Numbered from the stretch's first letter, positions 8,903-18,014 are shown. The stretch is DNA of 64,000 nucleotides from Chryseobacterium caseinilyticum (GCF_014837145.1 NZ_JACYFS010000003.1:287494-351493); one strand, 5' to 3'. The notes: generated by a model not told the origin, from the letters alone. Program-made: numbers and translations.

Positions 8903-9289
8903 ATGATCACAGATAAAGAATTCACCCTAAGACTCATCCGTCAGCTATCTCAAGCTTTGGAAAAACTGATTTTGGATAAACCTGAAGAAAGTTTAATGCA
9001 GAAAGAACTCGATTTCGATTCTTTAATGAAAGATATTTTTAAGTTTGATTTTAAAGAACTTTCGGAAAAACCAAAGGAAGAAGTTATTGAAATTGTAAAA
9101 GAAAGACAGGAAAGAGATCACAAAGATTACTATGAAATGCTCGGAAATCTTTTCTACTACAACGGTAAAGTATTAAACAATAATGACTTTTTAGACAAAG
9201 CAAAAACATTCTATGAGCTGTATCTTCAGACGAGTGGAATCTTTGCTCTGCCAGTTATAAACAGAATTTCAGAAATCGCTAAAATGTAA
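8903..9289 (+). CDS. cytoplasmic helical protein of unknown function
   Basis: 128 residues, rich in Glu and Lys, no signal peptide or membrane helix. The C-terminal half (DYYEMLGNLFYYNGKVLN, then DKAKTFYELYL) reads as one or two TPR-like helical hairpins. It is the last gene of a possible three-gene unit and ends before a bidirectional hairpin. Confidence 0.6.
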   Translation: MITDKEFTLRLIRQLSQALEKLILDKPEESLMQKELDFDSLMKDIFKFDFKELSEKPKEEVIEIVKERQERDHKDYYEMLGNLFYYNGKVLNNNDFLDKAKTFYELYLQTSGIFALPVINRISEIAKM

Positions 9290-9367
9290 TTCTGCTCAAA
9301 TATTAAGACAAATCAGGCGATTGTAAATGACAAATAAAAATCAATTCTATCCTTCATATAAAATAAA

Positions 9368-9394
9368 AAAAGCACTTGAATAAAGTGCTTTTGT
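9368..9394. terminator. bidirectional terminator between convergent genes
   Basis: AAAAGCACTT (9368-9377) pairs with AAGTGCTTTT (9383-9392). A-tracts on one side and T on the other let it serve both the + strand gene ending at 9289 and the - strand tonB gene ending at 9399. Confidence 0.65.
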
Positions 9395-9398
9395 ATGT

Positions 9399-10271
9399 TT
9401 AAAAAGTAATGCTGTAGGTTCCACTTGACGAAACGCTGGATTTCTCGGCCTTGACGTATTTCTTAACCCAAGCAACAGATGTCTGTACCACGCAGGGGTC
9501 TGAAATTCCACCAGATCTTTTGGCGGATATTATGTTTCCGGCTTTGTCCACGGTATAAGCGATTCTAATAGAGCCGCTGGCTGTGCATTTATGGCTAGGC
9601 TGTGCACCGCCTCTTCCCATTGTTCCGGGAATATAATCTGTAAGACTTCTGTCAATTCCTATTTTGCTGTCGCCATTTCCGTCGCCGCCTAAAGGATCTC
9701 CGGCGTTTCCGGGACCTCTGCCATCGCCCTGATTTCCGGGGTTTTTACCTCTTCCGCTTAAAAGGTTTCCGATAGCGGCATTTCCTTTGCCATCACCATT
9801 TCCTGTTTTGCTGTTGGCTGCTGTTGATCCGCCTTTAGTTTTGCTTTTGGTAGGGCTGGCTGTAGATTTTGTGTCTTTTTTAGCGTCGTCTTTTTTAGCA
9901 ACTTTACGGTTGTCATTTCCCGAAATTGCTTTTTCTTTAACGTCGGCTTTTTTGCTCTCTGCTTTAGGTTCAGTTTTAATGACTGTATTTGGTTCGGTTT
10001 TACTTTCTACCGGTTCGGCTGTGGTTTCGTCCACTTTTGCGGCCTGGCTTCCTTCCTGTGGAGCGGGTTCTTCAAAGCCGTCACCGTTTCTGTTGTCACC
10101 GAAATTTACCAGCATCGTGGTAATGATTTCCGGTTCTTTCTCTTCCTCGGTTGGTTTAAGTTTATAGATGAATACAAACAACAGAATCGCAGACCAGATC
10201 AAAACAGATAAAATTCCGCTCTTGATCCGGTCTTTGTTGTGTTCGTTTTTGTCGAGTGTATAGCTTCTCAT
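9399..10271 (-). CDS. TonB-like energy transducer
   Basis: 290-residue periplasm-spanning protein that would couple the ExbB/ExbD proton channel to outer-membrane receptors. One membrane anchor at about 19-37 is followed by a Pro/Glu/Lys-rich segment (40-150) and a Gly/Asn/Asp-rich linker (about 150-205) before a C-terminal TonB-like domain of about 80 residues (ASGSIRIAYTVDKAGNI and VVQTSVAWVKKYVKA). Two cysteines in that domain (KCTASG, SDPCVV) could form a disulfide. The glycine-rich linker is unusual for TonB, where proline-rich linkers are usual. It sits 145 bp after exbD. Confidence 0.8.
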   Translation of the reverse strand: MRSYTLDKNEHNKDRIKSGILSVLIWSAILLFVFIYKLKPTEEEKEPEIITTMLVNFGDNRNGDGFEEPAPQEGSQAAKVDETTAEPVESKTEPNTVIKTEPKAESKKADVKEKAISGNDNRKVAKKDDAKKDTKSTASPTKSKTKGGSTAANSKTGNGDGKGNAAIGNLLSGRGKNPGNQGDGRGPGNAGDPLGGDGNGDSKIGIDRSLTDYIPGTMGRGGAQPSHKCTASGSIRIAYTVDKAGNIISAKRSGGISDPCVVQTSVAWVKKYVKAEKSSVSSSGTYSITF

Positions 10272-10299
10272 TATCAGTTGTTTAACTTAAAAAAGTTTC

Positions 10300-10323
10300 T
10301 TAGATTTTTATAATTAAATCTAA
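10300..10323 (-). promoter_or_regulatory. AT-rich hairpin between exbD and tonB
   Basis: TTAGATTT (10300-10307) and AAATCTAA (10316-10323) form a perfect 8-bp dyad inside the 145-bp exbD-tonB gap. It lies about 30 bp before the tonB start and could be a partial terminator, a processing site or an operator. Only the dyad is seen. Confidence 0.35.
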
Positions 10324-10416
10324 CCTTTGGTTTGATGCCTGAATTTTAATTTAGTTAAAAATTTATGATTTAAATTAAAATTAAAACTTTTTACATTTAA
10401 AACTTTAAGAATAAAA

Positions 10417-10815
10417 TTAATTTTCTTTTACCGTAGCAATTGCGATATTCAGTTTATGTTTTTCTGCGATTTCCATGGCAAAAATTACATCTTTATGCAT
10501 CGTGTTTTCGTCGGCACGGATTGTAAAAGATTTTCCGTCTCTCGAATTCAGCAAGGTCACAATTGTCTGTTCTACCTGCTCTCTAGGAACAGGTTTGTCG
10601 TCTACAAAATAACTTCCTTCCGCATTAATCGTCACTGTTAATGGATTGGGAGTATTGTCTGTTGCAGTATCTGCTTTCGGTAGCTTCACATCGATGGAGC
10701 TTTGATTGGCTGCCGATGAGGTGATCATAAAGAATATCAGCATCAGCAAGATAACGTCTGTCATCGCTGCTAAACTGAATTCCGGGTTGGCTTTATTTCT
10801 TCTTTGAATTTTCAT
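10417..10815 (-). CDS. exbD: ExbD/TolR family proton-channel subunit
   Basis: 132-residue biopolymer transport protein with a single N-terminal helix (about 13-35) carrying the family aspartate in AAMTDVILLMLIFFM (D20), and a periplasmic domain containing VKLPKA and VTINAEGSYFVDDKPV. Works with ExbB to convert proton flow into TonB motion. It starts 9 bp after exbB ends, so the two are co-transcribed. Confidence 0.92.
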   Translation of the reverse strand: MKIQRRNKANPEFSLAAMTDVILLMLIFFMITSSAANQSSIDVKLPKADTATDNTPNPLTVTINAEGSYFVDDKPVPREQVEQTIVTLLNSRDGKSFTIRADENTMHKDVIFAMEIAEKHKLNIAIATVKEN

Positions 10816-10824
10816 CGTTAAAGA

Positions 10825-11529
10825 TTATAAAGGTTTGTTGATAATATCCAAAAATTCTCCGGACATATTCTGAGCATTCAGAACAAATTTATCAATTCTC
10901 GTTAAAAGAATGTTATAAGCAAAGTTTGCAGGAATAGCAACTGCCAAACCTACTGCTGTCTGACCCAAAGCGGTGTAAATACCTTCTGATAAAGTCTTCG
11001 GAGAGAAAGAACCTTCTGCATGAGACAGATTAAAAAAAGCAATAATCATCCCGATAACTGTTCCCAAAAGTCCTAACATCGGTGCAATACTTGGTACTAC
11101 AGCCAAGAGGTTAAGGTTTTTTTCCATGTTGGCAACCTCTACCTGAGCCTGAGATTCCATCGCACTTACAATATCAGAAACCGGTCTTCCCAGTCTCGAA
11201 ATTCCTTTTTCCAGAATTCTCGCTTCCGGAGAATTCTGCGTTTTACAGTAGTCTAATGCAGAATCTATCTTTCCGTTTCTCACAAAATCCTCGATATTGT
11301 TCATGAAATTGGAATCTGTTTTCGAAGTTACCCTTTTAATAAAGAAAAACCTTTCGAAGAATAGATAGACAGAAAAAATACCCAACAAAAGTACGGTTGC
11401 CATTACGATTTTGGCAAAAGCACCTCCGTGGAACATGATGTTCCAAAATGAAAACTCGGCACTTTCTGCAGTTACTACAGGCGCTGCGACCTGTGCAAAT
11501 AAAACATGAGTAAGTTCTGTTACAAGCAT
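10825..11529 (-). CDS. exbB: ExbB/TolQ/MotA family proton channel
   Basis: 234-residue inner-membrane subunit of the ExbB-ExbD proton channel. An N-terminal helix (about 35-60), a cytoplasmic domain, then two helices with the family signatures VPSIAPMLGLLGTVIGMI at about 145-162 and ALGQTAVGLAVAIPANFAYN at about 187-206. A TAnnTTTG box 30 bp upstream marks this as the first gene of the exbB-exbD-tonB unit. It probably powers TonB-dependent receptors such as the two in this window. Confidence 0.93.
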   Translation of the reverse strand: MLVTELTHVLFAQVAAPVVTAESAEFSFWNIMFHGGAFAKIVMATVLLLGIFSVYLFFERFFFIKRVTSKTDSNFMNNIEDFVRNGKIDSALDYCKTQNSPEARILEKGISRLGRPVSDIVSAMESQAQVEVANMEKNLNLLAVVPSIAPMLGLLGTVIGMIIAFFNLSHAEGSFSPKTLSEGIYTALGQTAVGLAVAIPANFAYNILLTRIDKFVLNAQNMSGEFLDIINKPL

Positions 11530-11558
11530 TAATCTGTATTTTTTAGTAGTTTAAACGA

Positions 11559-11566
11559 CAAAAATA
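11559..11566 (-). promoter_or_regulatory. candidate -7 box for exbB-exbD-tonB
   Basis: TATTTTTG on the - strand, 29 bp before the exbB start. No clear -33 box. Confidence 0.45.
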
Positions 11567-11689
11567 AAGGAATATTATCAATATTTATCTTAAAATATGC
11601 TTAAAAAAAGCTTTTCATAGCCCAGCAAAAAATTTCCCTTCAAAACAAATGAAGAGAAATGATGTGATTTTCCGTTAATTTATCTGAAT

Positions 11690-12151
11690 TTAATCTTCGT
11701 CTATCTCAATCTCATCCTGCTTCAGTTCACACTTCAGTCTGAATGGAAGAGGATTATCTGAGCCGGTGTAGAAATCATCAATATGACCTTTCCAGATCAA
11801 CTGAAGTTCGCCATTCTCATCTTTTTCGAAGCAAAGTTCGCTGTCATAGAGAAATGCATCTTCGTCATCAAAAAGATCTACTTCTGTGTAGGAATCTTCG
11901 TCTGAGTCGTTAATGAGAAAAGTTTTGTCTTCAATCTCGCCGGATTCTATTGGGAAATCGAAAACTTCCATTGAAATCTGAGGAAAGTTGTATTGCAGAG
12001 AATCATCGTCCACATGATCCAGACTGTCGTCTGTAGTGATTTCTACTTCCAAAAAGTGTTTCTGATTAAGGTAAACGGCTTTGCAATAAGTATGATTGAT
12101 ATTGTATTTAAGCGTTTCGTCCGGGTGGTAAATTTTTAAAATCCCTTTCAT
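11690..12151 (-). CDS. acidic cytoplasmic protein of unknown function
   Basis: 153 residues, strongly acidic with runs of Asp and Glu (for example DDSLDHVDDDS and NDSDEDSYTEVDLFDDEDAF), no signal peptide or membrane helix. Mostly beta-type sequence, ending in EIEIDED. The composition suggests a calcium- or protein-binding role, but nothing specific can be named. It has its own TAnnTTTG box about 48 bp upstream and is separated from exbB by 160 bp. Confidence 0.6.
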   Translation of the reverse strand: MKGILKIYHPDETLKYNINHTYCKAVYLNQKHFLEVEITTDDSLDHVDDDSLQYNFPQISMEVFDFPIESGEIEDKTFLINDSDEDSYTEVDLFDDEDAFLYDSELCFEKDENGELQLIWKGHIDDFYTGSDNPLPFRLKCELKQDEIEIDED

Positions 12152-12198
12152 TATTTCTTAGAAAAGATCCGTAATGGTATGAATGTTAATTGTTTTAA

Positions 12199-12206
12199 CA
12201 AAGATA
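12199..12206 (-). promoter_or_regulatory. candidate -7 box for the acidic protein gene
   Basis: TATCTTTG on the - strand, 47 bp before the start at 12151. Confidence 0.4.
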
Positions 12207-12284
12207 GAAAATTGAGTGAATGTGAAAAATTTTTTTAATTTTTTTTTAAAATTTAATATAAATATAATTTCAGAGGATATTCAT

Positions 12285-12292
12285 TACATTTG
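12285..12292 (+). promoter_or_regulatory. candidate -7 box for the DUF885 gene
   Basis: TACATTTG, 23 bp before the ATG at 12316. Its position supports the 12316 start over the TTG at 12307. Confidence 0.45.
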
Positions 12293-12315
12293 TTTTCTTC
12301 AAAAATTTGATAATC

Positions 12316-14112
12316 ATGCGAAATATTGTACTGGGAAGCCTTTTTTGCTTAGGAATCGCAACCGCTTTTACCTCTTGCCGAAAAACAGATTCTCCGCTTA
12401 CCAAAGTTACTCCTAAAGATATAGATTCTATTGCGGCCAATTTTTATGAGCAGTATCTGAAGCTCTATCCTCTTGAAGCAACGCAGCAGGGAGACCCGAG
12501 GTATAACGACCAGTTGCCCGTCAATATTGATAAAGATTTTATTTCTGGAGAGGTAGCTTTTTACACTTCTGTGCAGAAACAGCTGGAAAATGTAGATTAC
12601 GAAAATCTTCCTGATGATAAAAAAGTAATTTACGATGTGTTGGATTTTACTCTAAAGGATAAAATAGGAGCTTACAATTTTCATCCTGAATATATTCCGT
12701 TCACACAGTTTGGCGGATTACCGCTGACGTTTCCGCTTTTAGGAAGTGGGGAAGGAAGCCAGCCTTTTGAGACAGAAAAAGATTACGAAAACTGGCTGAA
12801 AAGAATGGAGAAATTTCCGGCGTGGGCAGATGCTGCTGTTCATAATTTTAGTGAAGGAATTAATGCTAAAATTGTTCTGCCTAAAAAGCTGGTTATTAAA
12901 ATGATCCCACAAATGAGATCGGAGGAAATTATTACTTCAGACAAAGAGAAAAATATTTTCTTTGGTCCGCTGAAAAAGTTTCCGAAAGAATTTTCTGAAG
13001 AGACAAAAGCAAAATTCACCAAACTTTTTCACGAATCTGTGGAGAAAAACATAATACCATCTTATAACAAATTAGGAGATTTTCTTGAAAAGGAATATTA
13101 TCCAAAAGCAAGAGATACAGATGGTTACAACAGTCTGCCAAACGGAGGCACCATTTATTCTTTTTACGTAAAAAGCTGGACTACTACTGATCAGAATCCC
13201 GATGAAATCAACAAAACCGGTCTTCAACAGGTGGCGATGCTCCGTTCTGAAATGGAAAAAGTTAAACAGCAGGTGGGCTTTACAGGAACTCTGGAAGAAT
13301 TCATTACTCACGTAAAAAACGACCCTAAAGCAATGCCTTATAGAAGTTCTGATGAGGTATTGAAAGCATTTAACGGTATTCTTTCGAAAATTACACCGAA
13401 GCTGAAAACCATGTTCAGTGTCACTCCAAAAACAAAATTTGAGGTCAGACAAACCGAAAAGTTCAGAGAGGCGAGTGCAAGTGCAGAATATATTCAGGGA
13501 ACTCCGGATGGCGGGAGACCGGGGATTTTCTACATCCCGCTTCCGGATCCTTCAAAGTTTAATGTGACTTCTGGCATGGAATCGCTGTTTCTGCATGAGG
13601 CTATTCCCGGACATCATTATCAGGTGTCGCTTCAGCAGGAAAATACAAAATTACCCAAATTTATGCGTTTCGGATGGTTGGGAGCTTATGGCGAAGGCTG
13701 GGCGCATTATTGCGAAACATTAGGTCCTGAATTCGGACTTTACACCGATCCTTACCAAAAAATGGGTTATTTAAGTGATCAGATGCTGCGCGCTGTGAGA
13801 TTGGTGGTAGATACAGGTCTTCATACCGGAAAAATGAGCAGGGAAGAGGCGATCGCGTATTTTCTGAGCAATATTGCGTACGATGAAGCCGGTGCTACTG
13901 CCGAAGTGGAAAGATATATGGCGATGCCTGGTCAGGCTTTAGGATATAAAATTGGTTCACTGCGAATCCGTGAATTGAGAGAGAAATATCAGAAAGAACT
14001 TGGAACAAAATTTAATCTGGCTAAGTTTCATGACGAAGTTCTAAGTCAGGGTTGTCTGCCTTTGGATGTTTTAAACAGAAAAATGGCACTATGGGCTGAA
14101 AAGCAGAAATAA
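12316..14112 (+). CDS. DUF885 lipoprotein, putative zinc metallopeptidase
   Basis: About 598 residues. The N-terminus is a lipoprotein signal with cysteine in TSCRK at about residue 22, so the protein is likely anchored in the periplasm. The DUF885 hallmark HEAIPGHH begins at residue 427, a variant of the HExxH zinc site, followed by a GEGWAHYCE motif about 34 residues later that supplies the third ligand. Length is typical. ATG at 12316 is preferred over the in-frame TTG nine bases upstream because it gives a proper lipoprotein signal. Peptide substrate unknown. Confidence 0.85.
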   Translation: MRNIVLGSLFCLGIATAFTSCRKTDSPLTKVTPKDIDSIAANFYEQYLKLYPLEATQQGDPRYNDQLPVNIDKDFISGEVAFYTSVQKQLENVDYENLPDDKKVIYDVLDFTLKDKIGAYNFHPEYIPFTQFGGLPLTFPLLGSGEGSQPFETEKDYENWLKRMEKFPAWADAAVHNFSEGINAKIVLPKKLVIKMIPQMRSEEIITSDKEKNIFFGPLKKFPKEFSEETKAKFTKLFHESVEKNIIPSYNKLGDFLEKEYYPKARDTDGYNSLPNGGTIYSFYVKSWTTTDQNPDEINKTGLQQVAMLRSEMEKVKQQVGFTGTLEEFITHVKNDPKAMPYRSSDEVLKAFNGILSKITPKLKTMFSVTPKTKFEVRQTEKFREASASAEYIQGTPDGGRPGIFYIPLPDPSKFNVTSGMESLFLHEAIPGHHYQVSLQQENTKLPKFMRFGWLGAYGEGWAHYCETLGPEFGLYTDPYQKMGYLSDQMLRAVRLVVDTGLHTGKMSREEAIAYFLSNIAYDEAGATAEVERYMAMPGQALGYKIGSLRIRELREKYQKELGTKFNLAKFHDEVLSQGCLPLDVLNRKMALWAEKQK

Positions 14113-14188
14113 AGCAAGAAAGACAGGTCGTTAGAATTTTCGTTGAACGGTCATTCAATATTTCTGTAAAAGAAATTTTCAAAATATT

Positions 14189-14196
14189 TAAATTTG
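14189..14196 (+). promoter_or_regulatory. candidate -7 box for the DUF1398 gene
   Basis: TAAATTTG, 37 bp before the start at 14234. Confidence 0.4.
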
Positions 14197-14233
14197 CGTT
14201 TTAAAAAAAAATAATTTCATTAAAAAAATACAG

Positions 14234-14623
14234 ATGTTTACAGTACAGCAAATTGAAGACGCACACAGCAAGGTAAAGTCAGGAGCAGAATTCCCGAAAT
14301 ATATTCAGGAAATAAAAGGTTTCGGAGTGAAAAACTTTACAACCTGGGTAAAAGACAGCCACACAGAATATTTTGGCGAAAATGATTTTAAAACTAAATC
14401 TCAACCACAATACGATGATTTGGAGATTAATGAAACTGTTGATCAGGAAAAGTTTGCCAAGCAGTTAAAGATCCATCAGCAAGGCGGAACAGATTATATG
14501 CAGTTCTGCAGAGACTGTGCTGAAAACGGTGTTGAAGGATGGATTGTAGATTTAGATCATTTCACCTGCACTTATTTTGACAAGGCCGGAAATGATGTTC
14601 TGACAGAGGAAATTCCTCATTAA
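14234..14623 (+). CDS. DUF1398 family protein
   Basis: 129-residue cytoplasmic protein of the DUF1398 family. Typical features are the N-terminal IEDAHSKVKSGAEFPKYI helix, the GVKNFTTWVKDS segment near residue 33, and the C-terminal GVEGWIVDLDHFTCTYFD. The function of the family is not known to me. The next gene begins 8 bp later and is likely co-transcribed. Confidence 0.75.
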   Translation: MFTVQQIEDAHSKVKSGAEFPKYIQEIKGFGVKNFTTWVKDSHTEYFGENDFKTKSQPQYDDLEINETVDQEKFAKQLKIHQQGGTDYMQFCRDCAENGVEGWIVDLDHFTCTYFDKAGNDVLTEEIPH

Positions 14624-14631
14624 AATACAAA

Positions 14632-15192
14632 GTGGTGAGATTACTTTCCCTGATTTTTTTATCTTTTATTCTTATGGGATGCAGAGGGAAAAAAGAGAAA
14701 GTGATCTCACATTATGAAAAAGTAGTTGTTGATGAAGACTTAGTTCATAATGACACGATTAGATTGCTTTCAAAATTTCCTGAGCTGCGGTTATTCAGAA
14801 AGGAAAAAATGGAAAGTAAAACCAGAACGGCTTATATACTTCAGAATTCAGGACTTTTGAATTTTACGGCTTCTTTTGACAACTACAAATGCAGTGCAGA
14901 AAAAAACGGAGATACGATTAATATTTCCTTAAACAATTACGATGGTTATATCAGTAATGGAATTATGATTAAGGTTTTTGACGGAACTTTTAGAGTCCAC
15001 GATTATGATCCCAAAACTTTGAAAGATGAAGTAAAATTTATTGGAGCCGTTCCTAGATATGAAATTTTACATTTAAATAAATCTGAATTTCAAAAGAACG
15101 ACAGTATTTTTGGTTATGTAAATTACAGTTGCGTCGTTAAGGGAGGAGTTTCAAAAAGTATGCGGGGATGTTTTAAAACCAAAATTCAATAA
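14632..15192 (+). CDS. lipoprotein of unknown function
   Basis: 186 residues starting at GTG with a lipoprotein signal: hydrophobic LLSLIFLSFIL and lipobox LMGC at about residue 17. The mature part is lysine-rich and predicted beta-type. Placed 8 bp after the DUF1398 gene and before a strong terminator. No family recognised. Confidence 0.6.
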   Translation: MVRLLSLIFLSFILMGCRGKKEKVISHYEKVVVDEDLVHNDTIRLLSKFPELRLFRKEKMESKTRTAYILQNSGLLNFTASFDNYKCSAEKNGDTINISLNNYDGYISNGIMIKVFDGTFRVHDYDPKTLKDEVKFIGAVPRYEILHLNKSEFQKNDSIFGYVNYSCVVKGGVSKSMRGCFKTKIQ

Positions 15193-15200
15193 ACCAAAAA

Positions 15201-15226
15201 ACCCGGCAAAATCTGCCGGGTTTTTT
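15201..15226. terminator. strong intrinsic terminator between convergent genes
   Basis: ACCCGGCA (15201-15208) pairs perfectly with TGCCGGGT (15214-15221), followed by TTTTT on the + strand and with an A/T-tract on the other side, so it may also serve pepT. Confidence 0.8.
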
Positions 15227-15244
15227 ATGTTGTAGGCAAAAGCC

Positions 15245-16492
15245 TTACGCTTTCACAATATTCACAATCACTTCGGTCGCCTTCATCATGCTTTCCAGCG
15301 CTACATACTCGTAAGGTCCGTGAAAATTAATTCCTCCTGCAAAAATATTCGGACAAGGCAATCCCATGTAAGAAAGCTGGGCACCGTCGGTTCCGCCTCT
15401 GATGGCTTTTATTTTAGGCTCAATTCCGGCTTCCTTCATTGCTTTAGCCGCCAAATCTACGATGTGCATTTTGCCTTCAAACTGCTGTTTCATGTTTCTG
15501 TACTGCTCTTTAATTTCAATTTCAGCAGTTCCCTCACCGTGTTTTTGGTTAAATTCAGCAATTTTTTCCTCCATGATTTTTTTTCTTGCCTCATATTTTT
15601 CTTCGTCATGGTCACGGATGATGTATTGAAGTTTAGCTTCAGAAATATCAGCTGTAACATCCATTAAATGATAGAAACCATCAAAACCTTTCGTGGTTGC
15701 AGGAGTTTCATTAGCAGGCAACATGTGGATAAATTCTGCAGCGAGCAAAGCAGCATTCACCATTTTTCCGAAAGCATAACCGGGATGCACGCTCAGTCCG
15801 TGGATTTTTACAACCGCTCCCGCTGCGTTGAAGTTTTCATATTCCAGTTCGCCAACTTCGCCACCATCCATCGTATAGGCAAATTCTGCTCCGAATTTGG
15901 CAACATCAAATTTATGTGCTCCTCTTCCGATTTCTTCGTCAGGTGTGAAACCAACGGCAATTCTTCCGTGTTTGATTTCAGGATGAGCGATAAGATATTC
16001 TGCGGCAGTCACAATTTCTGCACAGCCGGCCTTGTCATCAGCTCCGAGTAACGTATTTCCGTCTGTCGTAATCAAAGTCTGACCGATGTATTTCTTTAAA
16101 CTTTCAAATTTCGAAGGCGAAAGAGTAAATCCTGAAGTCTGATTTAATACCAGATCGCTTCCGTCATAATTTTCCCAAACCTGAGGTTTCACATTTTCCC
16201 CGCTGAAATCAGGTGAAGTATCATAATGAGAAATGAATCCGATGGTTGGCTGGCTGTCATTTTCCAGATTAGAAGGTACGTAGCCCATGATATAACCGTG
16301 ATCGTCTATTGAAACATCTTCCAGGCCAATATTCTTCAGTTCCTGAGTGATGTATTTTGCAATGTCCCATTGTCTTTCTGTAGACGGTGTAGTTTCGCTT
16401 TCAGCGTCGCTGGTAGAGTATATTTTTACGTAAGTAAGAAAACGGTTCAGTAATTTTTCTTTCCAGAGTTGGTTAAATTCTATCGTACTCAT
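15245..16492 (-). CDS. pepT: peptidase T (tripeptide aminopeptidase)
   Basis: M20-family zinc aminopeptidase, about 415 residues, that removes the N-terminal residue from tripeptides in the cytoplasm. Visible are the first zinc motif GFISHYDTSPD, the bridging aspartate in LLGADDKAG, the catalytic acid in GFTPDEEIGRG, YTMDGGEVGELE, HPGYAFGKMVNA and the C-terminal RGGTDGAQLSYMGLPCPN. The reading frame is open to 16588, but the start at 16492 (MSTIEF) matches family length and a TAnnTTTG promoter lies between, at 16512-16519, ruling out the longer form. Confidence 0.93.
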   Translation of the reverse strand: MSTIEFNQLWKEKLLNRFLTYVKIYSTSDAESETTPSTERQWDIAKYITQELKNIGLEDVSIDDHGYIMGYVPSNLENDSQPTIGFISHYDTSPDFSGENVKPQVWENYDGSDLVLNQTSGFTLSPSKFESLKKYIGQTLITTDGNTLLGADDKAGCAEIVTAAEYLIAHPEIKHGRIAVGFTPDEEIGRGAHKFDVAKFGAEFAYTMDGGEVGELEYENFNAAGAVVKIHGLSVHPGYAFGKMVNAALLAAEFIHMLPANETPATTKGFDGFYHLMDVTADISEAKLQYIIRDHDEEKYEARKKIMEEKIAEFNQKHGEGTAEIEIKEQYRNMKQQFEGKMHIVDLAAKAMKEAGIEPKIKAIRGGTDGAQLSYMGLPCPNIFAGGINFHGPYEYVALESMMKATEVIVNIVKA

Positions 16493-16511
16493 TATTGATT
16501 TTAAATTTTCA

Positions 16512-16519
16512 CAAATATA
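16512..16519 (-). promoter_or_regulatory. candidate -7 box for pepT
   Basis: TATATTTG on the - strand, 19 bp before the chosen pepT start. Confidence 0.5.
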
Positions 16520-16574
16520 CGATGTAAATTCAGGATGCCCGAAAAATGTCAAAATTTTATACTCAGATATCAAT

Positions 16575-16597
16575 AAAAAAGGAAGCAAAATGCTTCC
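16575..16597 (-). terminator. intrinsic terminator after the 72-aa gene
   Basis: GGAAGCA / TGCTTCC (16581-16587, 16591-16597); on the - strand it is followed by a six-T run. Confidence 0.75.
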
Positions 16598-16625
16598 CTG
16601 ATATTATTTAAAAATGATTTAATTT

Positions 16626-16844
16626 CTATACTGCGTACGCCGCTCTGTTTTGAAAAACATTAATCACAGCGAGTTTTTCGTTGGAGAGATTGTGCATCAA
16701 TTCAACCGTAAAAGTTGAAAATTCATATAATGTATATTTCAGATCATTCATCGTTCTTTCGTTAACGATTTTTCCGTTGTGAAGCACCAGACTGCACTGA
16801 TCCTGACTTTCTAAATTCTTGAAATCATAATAAGAAATGTTCAT
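16626..16844 (-). CDS. small protein of unknown function (72 aa)
   Basis: Starts MNISYYDFKNL and ends NRAAYAV; no signal peptide, membrane helix or known motif. Support for being a gene is a near-consensus box (AACCTTTG) just upstream of its ATG and a terminator right after its stop. It is transcribed separately from pepT. Confidence 0.5.
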   Translation of the reverse strand: MNISYYDFKNLESQDQCSLVLHNGKIVNERTMNDLKYTLYEFSTFTVELMHNLSNEKLAVINVFQNRAAYAV

Positions 16845-17165
16845 GGTACAAAGGTTTTAGGCGTTTTGATGTCTATTGCAATTCTTTTACCAAATCAATT
16901 TAATTTTAAAATTATTTAGTAAAATTTCGTCATGATAATTTCTCTTTTGATTGAATATGTTTAAATTAAATCTAATTTAAATGTCAATTAAATAATTTAT
17001 ACACCACTTTTAAGTTTTTTTTAATTATAAAACAGGTAAATCACTTAATAATTCTGAATGATATGTATAGCTGTAAACACTTTTAAATCAATTGATTCTG
17101 TGATATTTTGAAATAGACGTTTAAATTATTAAGTTTTATTATATTTGAGAAAATCAAAATAGAAA
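16845..17165. other. 321-bp AT-rich gene-free stretch
   Basis: Divergent intergenic region. Apart from the TATATTTG box at 17140-17147 and a near-consensus box for the - strand gene near 16853, it shows only A/T-rich sequence without a clear palindrome, repeat or RNA. Confidence 0.5.
17140..17147 (+). promoter_or_regulatory. candidate -7 box for the HMG-CoA lyase-like gene
   Basis: TATATTTG, 18 bp before the start at 17166. Confidence 0.45.
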
Positions 17166-18014
17166 ATGTTTCTAACAGAATGTCCACGGGATGCCATGCA
17201 GGGTTGGGGAGAATTTATACCGACCACCAAAAAGATAGACTACATCAACGCTTTGATGGATGTAGGCTTTGATGTGCTCGACTGCCTGAGTTTTGTGTCT
17301 CCAAAAGCAATTCCTCAAATGGCTGATTCAGCCGAGGTTGCCGAAAATATTGATAAATCAGATTCAAAAACAAAAGTTTCTGCCATTATCGGAAATTTCA
17401 GAGGAGCTGAGAAAGCTTTGAAGCACGGTTCAATCGATGTTTTAGGGTTTCCGTTTTCCATTTCTGAAACTTTTCAGCACAGAAATACCAATAAAAGTCA
17501 GGAAGAAGCCTTCGCAGATATTATTAAGATTCTTGAACTCACAAAATCTGAAAACCGCAGTCTCAATATCTATTTTTCAATGGCTTTTGGAAATCCGTAC
17601 GGGGAAATGTGGAAGTTGGAGGATGTAGAGTTTTGGGCTAAAAGATTTTCGGAAATCGGGATTGATAATATTCTTCTCTCAGATACCACCGGCGTTGCCA
17701 CGACTGAAACAATTGAACTGCTGTTTGGCGAAATCCCTCAAAAATTTCCTGAAATTCATTTCGGAGCGCATTTTCATAACCGTTACGAAGATTCATATAC
17801 CAAATTGAAAGCCGCGTACGACAAAGGTTGCCGCAGATTCGATTCTGCAATCAAAGGGATAGGCGGTTGCCCGATGGCAAAAGATGATTTAGTCGGAAAT
17901 ATGCCAACTGAGCAGGTGATCAACTTTATGAGCGTAGAAAAAGCGCCTCACAAACTGAATTTACTTAATTTTGAAAGTGCTTACAATAAAGCAAAAGATG
18001 TTTTTCATTTTTGA
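17166..18014 (+). CDS. hydroxymethylglutaryl-CoA lyase family protein
   Basis: 282-residue TIM-barrel lyase of the HMGL-like family. Family features seen: ECPRDAMQGW at 5-14 (substrate and metal-binding region), the metal-binding HFH in GAHFHNR at about 200-205, and the catalytic cysteine in GGCPMAKDDLVGNMPTE at C235. HMG-CoA lyase splits HMG-CoA to acetyl-CoA and acetoacetate in leucine degradation. The glycine loop around the cysteine and the length agree with true HMG-CoA lyases, but related aldolases cannot be excluded. The next gene starts 3 bp later. Confidence 0.85.
   Translation: MFLTECPRDAMQGWGEFIPTTKKIDYINALMDVGFDVLDCLSFVSPKAIPQMADSAEVAENIDKSDSKTKVSAIIGNFRGAEKALKHGSIDVLGFPFSISETFQHRNTNKSQEEAFADIIKILELTKSENRSLNIYFSMAFGNPYGEMWKLEDVEFWAKRFSEIGIDNILLSDTTGVATTETIELLFGEIPQKFPEIHFGAHFHNRYEDSYTKLKAAYDKGCRRFDSAIKGIGGCPMAKDDLVGNMPTEQVINFMSVEKAPHKLNLLNFESAYNKAKDVFHF

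Noticed and set aside
9787..10167. + strand open frame inside the TonB-like gene
   Set aside because: Complement of the Gly/Lys/Pro-rich linker; hydrophobic by composition only.
16492..16588. Longer pepT start at 16588
   Set aside because: The extra 32 residues have no family match and cross the TATATTTG promoter at 16512-16519.
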